Position numbers and translations under genes: made by a program. Below are positions 1 to 9,357 of a stretch of DNA of 64,000 bases, one piece after another. Origin of the DNA: Anaeramoeba flamelloides (taxonomy: Eukaryota; Metamonada; Anaeramoebidae); NCBI GenBank assembly GCA_027625915.1, contig JANTQA010000029.1:9238001-9302000 (forward strand), in the 5' to 3' direction. The stretch's first letter is position 1. The number at the start of each line of letters is the position of its first letter. The notes beneath the pieces were generated by a model. That model was not told the DNA's origin. It saw only the letters and a list, made by a program, of their open reading frames with translations, and ran no database searches.

Positions 1-96
1 CCTAGGAATTATTGTTTCTCTATTTTTCCTTAAAAAGATACAGTTAATTTTTATAAATTTGCGATTAAGTCTTCGGCAGATATTTTATAGTTATAG

Positions 97-579
97 TAGG
101 GAAAAAAATACGGTACATGAAAAAAATCCGTTACAAGATTTTTAATTGTGGGTATTAGTAAAATTTTTGTCTAATTTCAATGAAATCCTTATTATAAATA
201 ACCAATTTTTTTATGAGATTAGTAATAAACCTACCTAAAGTCCATCAAAGTAAGGTGTCTCTAGAATACTCGAGTAATTGCTTGATAGTCCTCTGTTGAT
301 CAACTTTTTTTGAAAAACAATCGAGTTTTAAAAGAGTTTACTAGAGTTTGGAAAATGATAATTTTTCTTCTTGTTTTTTGATTGATTGAATGGTGTTTTG
401 AACACGTGTGATTTCATCAATCATCATTCTAATAAGTGGGGGAGTTATAATTGAAAAAGTTCGATTCTTAAAAAAAGGAATTTGATTGTCAATAAATGAA
501 ATTACACAATAATTTTACTACTATTCACAATTAAAAATCTTTTCCGGGATTTTTTTCATGTCCGGTATTTTTTTCACTG
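97..579. mobile_element. Inverted-repeat element, about 480 bp
   Basis: The two ends are inverted copies of each other over roughly 75-80 bp. The left end reads TAGGGAAAAAAATACGG and the right end, on the other strand, reads CAGTGAAAAAAATACCGG; the match continues through the ATGAAAAAAATCC and AAGATTTTTAATTGTG blocks. The YAGKG start resembles hAT termini, but I see no matching 8-bp target duplication. There is no coding potential inside, so this is probably a non-autonomous DNA element. The superfamily is not settled. Confidence 0.6.
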
Positions 580-1144
580 CTCTACTTGTCACATAACAGA
601 AATTAATGTAATCTCTCTCGCTTATAATTTGTATTAATGCTCTATCACTAGTCATATAATTGTTATTTCCCAAATATTACATAATCAATTAGTAAGAATT
701 TTCAATAAAACTCTTAATTTTGAAGATATTATTTTTGACAAACATTTTTAAAATGAAAACACAAGTATTTTACAAAAATTACTACCATCCATTTATAAAG
801 GATTTTAACACAATTTAAAAAAATGATGAAATTACCACTTATTTCATTATTTTATTTTGTCTTCAATGTTTTTCTTCACTATCTTTACAAAAAGAAATCC
901 AATGGTGTAATTAAAAATACCTTTAAGTTACACAAAATAAAATTAATCCAAAACAATATCAAAATAGAAATAATTATTCTTCAAATCACAATAACCAAAT
1001 TTACACTTGAGGTCTTTCAGTGATATCACTGTAATATAAAAGTATTATACTCTTTCAATTTAAACAAAGTACTGCATATAAGTAAAATTCTGGTTTTTTT
1101 AGACTTATTTTTTTTACTTTTTATAATTTTAATAAACTTTAGTA
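580..1144. other. Intergenic, no recognised feature
   Basis: AT-rich sequence between the inverted-repeat element and the FPP synthase start. A 66-codon frame at 823-1023 has only K/I/N-rich chance composition. A T-rich stretch lies just before the synthase start codon and may be promoter or leader sequence. Confidence 0.5.
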
Positions 1145-2354
1145 ATGAGCGAACGTGAAGAATTTATGGGTGTTTTTGATGATCTTGTTGAGGATGTTGT
1201 CAAACTATTAAGCAAAATTACAGACGTCACTGAAGAAGCATCAAATTATATTAAAGAGGTAATTTTTTCTTACTTTTTAAACCCTTGCTTTTCTAAAAAT
1301 AATTGTAACCTTCACATTTAAAATAACACCAAAACCAATTACCACTCAAACTGGTTATGATTTTTTAACATACTTTTGTCTCCTCTTAACCCAAAACAAC
1401 TGTAAAAATATAAAAAAAAAAAAATAGATGATGAAATATAATGTTCCAAATGGAAAATTAAATCGAGGACTAACTGTTGTGTCAACTTATCTAGGTATTT
1501 ATCCAAAGGCAACTAAGGAAGAAAAAAGGAAAGCACAAATCCTAGGATGGTGTGTCGAATGGCTCCAGGCCTTTCTTTTAGTTGCAGATGACATTATGGA
1601 TCAGTCTCTTACAAGAAGGGGCCAACCGTGTTGGTATCGAAAGGTCGGCAGCAAAGCTTTAAATGATGGCTTCACTTTGGAGAATTGTATTTACCAATTA
1701 TTGGATCTCCATTTTGGATCCTTAAAGTGTTACCCACGCCTCTTTAAAATCTTTATTGACGTCTCATTCAAAACAGAGCTTGGTCAGACCTTAGATTTAT
1801 CGTCTGTTGATGAAAATGACAAGCCAATTTATTCAAAATTTTCAAAAGAGTTCTATTTTAATATTGTCAGACTGAAAACTGCCCATTACTCATTTTATTT
1901 GCCTGTAGCGCTGGGTGTCATTCTTGGTTTAGATTCTTTAAACAAGCTTGATCAATTAGACAGCGTCTTAGATGAAGTATGCCCCAGCTTGATCAAAATG
2001 GGGGAAATCTTTCAAGTACAAGACGACTATTTGGATGTATACGCAGACCCCGAAACATTAGGAAAAATTGGCACAGACATCCAAGACGGAAAATGCAGTT
2101 GGCCATTTGTTACCGCTTTAGAAATTGCAAACGAAGAACAAAAAGAAAACCTCTTTAAAAATTATGCTAAAAACGATCCACAATGTATTAAAAAAGTGAA
2201 AGAAATCTTCAAAGAATTAAAAATAACAGAACTATTTTTAGCTTACGAAGAAAAAATCTTTAATGAAATTACTGAAATGATAAATTCCATTCAAAGTATC
2301 GATCAACAGATTTTAAATTATTTGAAATCAAAAATATTTAAAAGAAAAAAATAA
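1145..2354 (+). CDS. FPPS: Farnesyl diphosphate synthase (two exons)
   Basis: Makes farnesyl diphosphate from IPP and DMAPP/GPP for sterol, dolichol and prenyl synthesis in the cytosol. Exons are 1145..1258 and 1428..2354; the 169-nt intron starts GTAATT and ends ATAG, phase 0. The joined protein is 346 aa, the usual size. Seen: KYNVPNGKLNRG at about residues 41-52, the first aspartate motif DDIMD at 92-96, GQTLDL, the second motif DDYLD at 237-241 followed by GKIGTDIQDGKCSW, and the basic tail KIFKRKK typical of eukaryotic FPPS. The ATG at 1145 was chosen because exon 1 supplies the helical N-terminus (MSEREEFMGVFDD) and splices in frame directly onto the conserved core. Oddity: the residue four before DDIMD is Leu where animal and yeast enzymes have the second Phe of the chain-length floor, so GGPP synthesis is possible. 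Confidence 0.95.
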
Positions 2355-2639
2355 ATATTTTACACTTTCTTAAAACAAAAAATACAATAATTTTATACAT
2401 AATAAATAGAAACAAAACATTCAACTGACGGTAGAATTAAAAAAAAAAAAAAACTTTTTAAAATTATTTTAATTTATATCTATCTACCATATAAAATAGC
2501 TAGAAATAATCTTAAAAAAATTGAATCAATATATTTAGAAAAAAATCAATTTCATCATTTGATAGTTTTAAAATAATTTTTTTTTTTTTTTTTTTTAATT
2601 GTAATTTAAGGGAGGAGTTGTAAATTCCTCTTATTTGTC

Positions 2640-3060
2640 GTTAGATTTTCTTGAGTTTTCGGTTTATTTGTGAAGTGTTCTAGGTTTTTTTTACTTTAGA
2701 AATAAACAGAAAATTTATTAAAATTTTCTGTTTATTTCTAAAGTAAAAAAAACCTAACGAAAATCGATAGATTTAACAAATAAAATAGAAAACCTCAAGA
2801 AAACCGCCGTTAGTTTTTTTTTAATTTTAGAAATTAAAAGAAAATTTTTGAAATTTTTTTTTATTTCTGAAAATAAAAAAAACCTCAAGTAAACCTAGGC
2901 ACTCTACGACACTTGACGGACACTTAACTTTTGGTTTTCCAAAATTCAAAAGAATTGGGTAAAATCAAAGATTTTTCTCTATTCTTTAGAATTCTGGAAA
3001 ACCTAGGCTCTCTACAGCATTTGGGGACACCCCGCCACACTTCCAGGATTCCTAAACTTA
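2640..3060 (-). repeat. Serial-hairpin tail of LINE-like element, copy 1
   Basis: This stretch holds short blocks, each a long inverted repeat beginning AGGTTTTTTT and ending AAAAAAACCT, separated by conserved links such as CCGTTAG, GTTTTCTTGAGG and CACTCTACGG. The same series occurs as the reverse complement at about 14695-15145. In both places it lies downstream of LINE-like reverse transcriptase sequence in the same relative order, so I infer that it is the element's 3' tail. No coding sense. Confidence 0.7.
2682..2755. repeat. Perfect 35-bp hairpin with 4-nt loop
   Basis: Positions 2682-2716 are the exact reverse complement of 2721-2755, with ATTA between them. This is the best stem in the hairpin tail. 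The matching stem at about 14946-15020 has a mismatch. Transcribed, it would form a very stable AU-rich stem-loop. Confidence 0.9.
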
Positions 3061-3089
3061 TATAAATGATTTTTTTAAATGATTCAAGC

Positions 3090-3420
3090 AATTTTTATTT
3101 TCTTCCGTAGATTTTTACTCTAGCGTGATCAATTTTTGCTTCAATCTGAGAAATTAATCGCGTTGAATGGATATTAATTTGTAAGAAATTTGTGACTGAT
3201 TTATTGACAAATCTTTTAATTCTTTCAAAATCACTTTGTATTGAATCAAATATTCCTAGGCCATAATAAAGTTGACTTAAAATAAGAGTTTTGTAAGAAG
3301 TTATTTTTGCTCCTGTATTATGTTTATATGCTAAAAAAATTAGATTAAAAATTTCAAAATCCTTTTACATTTTTTTATGAAATTATATTCAAGAAGTGTG
3401 TTTTTTTCCGAACCAAATAG
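3090..3420 (-). mobile_element. LINE-like retroelement, 3' coding remnant
   Basis: Read on the minus strand, this gives an open stretch of about 69 codons including LSQLYYGLGIFDSIQSDFE and RFVNKSVTNFLQ, the pattern found after the catalytic core in non-LTR reverse transcriptases. DNA at about 14290-14500 on the plus strand is a clear homologue, and there it follows an RT catalytic motif. This copy is a fragment: the catalytic core is absent. It sits just upstream (minus sense) of the hairpin tail. Confidence 0.65.
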
Positions 3421-3843
3421 CAAAATATAAAATTTCCTTCAGAATTAAAGTTTTTTTTTTTGTTTTATCATTTTTTGTATTCATACAAAAATCTTTTATG
3501 TTTAATATATTCTTTTATTGATAATTATTTTCAATTAATGGGGATTTTTATTATTCATACCAAATCATAAATAAATATTTAAATGTGTATATCTAATAAG
3601 TTGATATTTTATAAATGTAAATAATAAATAAAATCAAATAATAAAGTATCTAATAATTTGTTGATAAACACTTATACATATTTCGAATAAAAACAAAGTA
3701 AAATTTTTTTTTTTATAATTCCCCCATTATTTTTATTTGGAATTTAATCACAAATTATAAAATAGGGATTAGACCGAAAACCTTGTTAAATGATAATATT
3801 TACTCTATACAATAATTTCCTAGTAGCACTTTTTGTTAATATA

Positions 3844-4041
3844 AAGTCAGTTCCACTTTTAAGACCCAAAATTTCAACGAAATTTAAGGCACAAGAAAAA
3901 TCTCAAATTATGGCACAACATTCAAATTCTCGGAAAATAATATACGTAAAAATTAAAATTCCAAATTTTGTGCCTTAATTTTAGATTTTATTGTGCCTTA
4001 AATTTCGTTGAAAGTTTGTGTCTTAAAAGTGGAACTGACCG
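3844..4041. mobile_element. MITE family A, copy 1 (Tc1/mariner-like)
   Basis: A 198-bp near-perfect palindrome bounded by TA, ending AGTCAGTTCCAC / GTGGAACTGAC. Internal blocks AAATTTAAGGCACAA and TCTCAAATTA are shared with copies near 33.1, 40.0, 42.3, 45.9 and 60.1 kb. No coding content. The TA flanks and CAGT-type ends point to mobilisation by a Tc1/mariner transposase. Confidence 0.85.
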
Positions 4042-5529
4042 TATATATAATATAAGAGTGCAATTATGGTACATAAATTTTATTAAAATTCAAATTGATT
4101 TTATGAATCATAATCCAAAAGAATCTTATATTTTTAAATATAAAAGTTCAAGAAAAAAAAACTGATATTATTTTCTTTATGAAGAAACGAAAATAATTAA
4201 ACCTGGTCCCAAGTTCCATAATAATAAATTTATTTCTTATTATATGATCAATTTTTCAAATATTATTTTGTCAAATATTTACTTCATTTTAAAAGAAAAA
4301 CTTAATCCAAAAACTTTAATATTTATTCGAATTAAAAAAAAATCCAAAACTCCAAAATAACCCAAATGTATCAATATTTAATTATGAAAATTTAAGCTTT
4401 AAAATATAAATATTAGTTAAAATACCCATTTACTTGATTTTTTTGTACTTTAAATTCCCTATTTATCCTCAATACACTTTTAAAATCGAAATTAACTTTA
4501 TCATATATGTAAAATTTCAATTTCAGATATAATTTTTAACCAGGAAAAAATGAGAAGAATAATTTTGCAAACATTTTTCCTTTTATTATGAATTTACAAT
4601 CAAATCCATTTGGCAATTTTTCTGAGAAGAGTTGGCAAACAACAAAAAGAAAATAAAAAAAGAATTTTATTTTATGGTTAAAATATGAACCTAAAGATCT
4701 AATAGAAAATAATTATGACTTTGTGTGAGTATTTAATTACTATAAAGCAGATGTTTGAATATTTATTAAGAAATTAAAAAAAATAAAAACTAACTAAAGA
4801 TAATTGGAACCTAAAAAAATCTTCAAATTTAATAATAAATTAGCAAAAAAAATTTAACCCATCTCGAAATTGAAATATAAAATAATATTTTGATAACAAG
4901 AATTACCAACTTAGTTTTAAAGCGATTATCAGAATTGGTTATTATTGTTATTGAAAAGTTTTTTCCATTATTATCTGATTTTTATTAACGTTAAAAATAC
5001 AATATATTTCCAAATTATTTCAAAAAACATTATTTTATTTGAAGAAGAAAGAAAACTTATTATCTGCGAGGGTAGTTCATCAATGCACAATCAAAAAAAA
5101 CAACAGATTTTTTCAATAACTTGTTATAAAAAAAATCCAAATTTCAAAAAAAAAAATATATACATTTATTTTAAATTTAAAAAAAATATAATTCCTTTAT
5201 TTAATTCAGCTCTCAAAATTATTTGTTCTTCTTTTTTTTTTACAAACCAGAGAAAAACAACAGATAATTTAAATTAAAGCTAATATACTATTTTAAAACA
5301 TGTGAAATTTTACTTAGAACGGAAAGATATACTTTTTAATTTGATTATTTATATATAGAATAATTAATAACCAGATAACAAATATTTCGTTGAATTTTAA
5401 CCATTTCAAGATTTAAAATTATCGATATGTTTATTATAATTATTTCTCAATTTTTTGTATATTTTCAAACAAAGAAAATTAATTCAAATTAATACTTGTA
5501 ATTAAAAAAAAAAAAATAGAAATTCTTAA
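4042..5529. other. Gene-poor AT-rich stretch with decayed coding-like pieces
   Basis: Short frames with some protein character occur, for example near 4170-4260 (GPKFHNN) and 4540-4720 (SWQTTKRK, KYEPKDLIENNYDF). They are scattered across frames and I cannot assign them to a family. Probably eroded mobile-element sequence. No gene supported. Confidence 0.4.
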
Positions 5530-5990
5530 ATCACTTCTTTAAATAAAAAAAGTTCCTTTTTTATACTCTTAGTATTTGAAAAAAAATATTACCTAACCTT
5601 TTAAATTTCTAGAAAAGTAAATCAAATTATTGAAAAGATAATTAAAGTTCATTTATATAAGATCTTCAAGGATTCAAGATTTATTTTATTTTTATTAACA
5701 TTCTTAAAATAAGATTAAATTTGAAATGGTTTTTATTAATAAAAATAATTAAAAATTACTCAAAGTCCAATATCGTAAAAATAAAAAATTTGGCGAATTT
5801 TTCAAATTATTCTTTTTCTCTAATTTGATCAGCAGAAAATCCAAATAAAAAGGATCCAGATCTTTTGACTAAAAATTTCAATGAAAAAAAATGAATTCTA
5901 TAGTAAATGATAAATTGAACTCTCTAAAGTTGATAAGTGAGTTTTTTTATTATATTTAATTCATAACACATGGGAAAATAAGTGTTTTAT
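5530..5990 (-). repeat. Dispersed repeat family L, copy 1
   Basis: The reverse complement aligns with 42490-42960 and with 51897-52360. Shared landmarks include AGTCAAAAGATCTGGATCC, TTGAATCCTTGAAGAT and AAGAGTATAAAAAA. The copies are diverged, so the family is fairly old. One copy (at 52 kb) keeps a 76-codon frame; here the frame is eroded. Confidence 0.65.
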
Positions 5991-6282
5991 TGACTATATG
6001 AATTAAAAGATATTTTTCTTACTCCCCTTTACTAATTGAAAACCAAGATCATTTGAATTTATTTCATTAAGGAATAATATATGATGATTTTAGAATTAAA
6101 TTTCTGACTGTTTATTTAAGTATAAGGGCACACAGAGAGACATTTATACTTGCTTAATTATAAAAAACACAAAAAATAATTCATTTTTTTAACAAAAGTA
6201 TTTTTCCGAAAACAGTTTGCTTGTATTTAATTTGTTACTTTCTTAATAAAAAAGGAAAAAAAAACTAGGAAAAATCAGCTCA

Positions 6283-9200
6283 ATGGCACTTCATTTAACA
6301 CATGAAAAATTAACACTTGGGATTGATTTTGAATCACACTCAATTTATGGAATAGCACAACTCTCTTTGATTAAGAAAGGGAAAGAAAATTTGGATGACC
6401 ATATTAACCTTCACCTCCAACAGGCTGTTGTTCAACAGGTGACTGTAAATGGCATAACTGTAACTTTTGATCATGCAAATTATCAACCAAAAGAAATCTT
6501 AGAAACGAAGAATGATACTTCTTATTCCTTAAAAGATTTTCGAGAGGAGTTCATTGAGAATATGACCCAAGCAGATCTTGGTGAATTGACTATTTTCCTT
6601 CACGAAATTAAAGATTACCAATCAATTGAACAATTTGTCGTGGTGGTTGAGTATGAACTTCATAACCCACAAACTGGAATTCATTTCAGAGACAAACCTA
6701 TTCCGTGTATGCACTTTTCTTTTCTTATATACTTTTTTCGGTTTTTGCATTCAAAAAAAAAAAAAACCACTCGACTTTTTTTTGCTCATTGATTTAACGT
6801 GCTTTAAGTAGTCGAAATTTTTTTGACCTATTAACCAGTTTTTCACACAATTTTATGTTCTGATATTTCACCATTAACTTAAGATTCAATTTTGAAAGGC
6901 TTTATAACAAATAAACCTTCAAGAAATTCCAATTAATGCTCCATAAATTAGTAACGCTAACCAACAATCAAAAAACAATTTCAAAAAACCTTTGTTACAG
7001 TGATATTAAAAAGAATGAGTTACAAAATTTTTCAAAGTTCTAACTCATGTTGACTAAAAGAGCAAGTCAAACAGTTTGATCAACACTTTTGAAACCTTTT
7101 ATTCCTCTCTTTTTTCAAATGTCTTACTTTTTTTGGTTTTGTAATTGCAATTATATTCTCAAGAGATTATTGTAGAATTCTGATCGTGGATGGGACTTTG
7201 ATCAACCATTGATTTTATCGATCTCAAGCAAACACTCTCACATTTCAAATTTTACAATAAAAAGAGAAAGAAAAATCAGCCATTATTATCACCAATTGAG
7301 TCATTTAAAAAAAATTGGTTCCTTGAAGGACGTACGTTTCAAATGAATTCACAAGATACTTTACAAATGACTATCATTTTCTATTGGTTAAGGTTCGGAC
7401 TCGGATCTTTTATCCACAGAGGAAAATAAATTATTTTTACAAAAAATGTTGTTATATTTGGTGCTTTTTTGTTTTTTATTTTTTTTATTCAATTTTAAGG
7501 AGTATGTTTGAAATTGAAATTCAAAGGACTATATGTTCTAATCAGTATTTAGAGGTTGGTAAATCTCCCAAATTTTTTGTCAGCGAGATCTAAGAATTAA
7601 AAAATGACATATTTTTATGAAATTTATCTTTACTTGTGTCTAAAAATGAAAAAGAAGGATGGGAAAAACCGGGATTTTTGTAAAATGTAGATTTTTGTAA
7701 AATTCTCGACATTTGTAGACAATTTTTTTTTTCACAATCAGCTTGAAAATGATAAATATTGCTTGAGCGAAGCTATACACTTCATTTATTATGACTTATT
7801 ATAAGTCATGATTTTAAATGGATGATATCCGCAAAGTAAATGTATATTATTTTGAATCTGAATCAAAATTTCCTCAATAAATAAATGGATTTAGTGGGAA
7901 TCGAAACTAGGTCAGGTATTTGTGTTCAATAGACAAATTACCTCCCTGAAGAAATCTACAAATGCCTCGAATCTAAAAATGTCTACAAAAATTACCATCA
8001 GCCGAAAAAACTGCTTTTTGAGAAAATTTCATTCTTAATTCATTTTTTAAAACCCTAGCACCTTGTTGAGAAGTTTCAATTTTTTTTTTTATATTGGGAG
8101 TTAAGGCTCTAGTCATTTACCGTGAAAATGCACCATACTCAAGGGGTGACCTGAGACCAAAAAGGGTATTGTGAAATAGGCCTTCTTTTGGTTGACAAAA
8201 TTCAAATAACAAAAAAAAAAATTCCATTGGATCTCTTTGACAAAAAATTCAACAAAGAAAAAGAGTTCTCAATTTCAAAAAATCAAAATTTAAAAAAAAA
8301 AATTCATCTTTTCTCATTTTCTTTTTCCAAATTGTAAAATTTCTTTAATTTAAAACAAATTGCTTTCTTGTATTTCGCAATCAATTTTATTCGATTTAGT
8401 CTGATTTGTGGTTATTTTGTAACCCTCTAAATTTGACCAAGTAAGGATTATGTAATATTCTTTCAATAAAAATAACTCATTTGAAAAAAGAAAAAAAAGA
8501 AAAAAAAAGTCACCGAGATCTCAAAAAGCGCCAAAGAGCGACACTTCAAAACTGACAGAGTTGTTTTCAAAATTGTAATTCACAACCATTCTAATTGGAA
8601 ATTGAGTGTCACCCTTTGGCGCTTTTTGAGATCCCGAAGATTTTTTTTTTTCATTTTTTTCCTTTCTCAAATGAGTTATTTAATTTTCGAAAGAATGTGA
8701 CAAAATCCTTACTTTGTCGAACATATTGAGAGTTATAATATAACCACACAACGATTAAATTGATTAAATTGATTGTATACTTAAAAAAAACAATTTGTTT
8801 TTTTTTTTTATTGTTGAGCAGAGGTGATTCAACAAAATTACCTCCTATTTGCCTGAAACTCTAAAATTGTATTTAGGGTTTTTTTATCCTAACTGTAATG
8901 TAAGCAGGATTACAGCTCAAAGGATATCTTTTCTTTAAAAAATGAAAAGAATAAATTATTTCGGAAAAAAGACAAGAAAAAGAGAAAGAAAAGCAAGAAA
9001 TGAAAGAGAGTCAAAAAATAATAGAAAAAAGAAAAAACTTTCAGTGAAAAGTTTTTTTTGTGCCCCAAGTGTTGAATGGGCTGGTGGTTATTTCCTTTTA
9101 TGTCGTTTTTTTTGGATCGCCACCATAGGTTGTTTTAATAAAGAGTTCTAAATATTTGAACAACTATAGATCAAATGAAAAAGGCTGTTTATTAAATTTT

Positions 9201-9317
9201 GATTTAGAACTTTATAGATGGGTTGAATCTAAAAAGCTCTGGTTTTTAAGAATAAGATTTGGTTTTCGAAATTTTCTTTTCAGTTGCTTTGCTTTTTTTT
9301 TTTTTTTTTTTTTTTGT

Positions 9318-9357
<40 letters not shown>

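Noticed and set aside
823-1023. 66-codon plus-strand frame
   Set aside because: K/I/N composition expected of AT-rich noise; no homology and no splice relation to FPPS.
4945-5277. 110-codon plus-strand frame
   Set aside because: Starts at TTG, low complexity with poly-Lys, no recognisable domain and no counterpart in other repeat copies.
7870-7950. Minus-strand tRNA gene
   Set aside because: B box and 3' acceptor side look right, but no A box at the right spacing and no paired 5' acceptor.
8942-9151. 69-codon frame in TAF2 intron 1
   Set aside because: Lies inside the TTAA element, mostly Lys/Arg from A/G runs, no domain.
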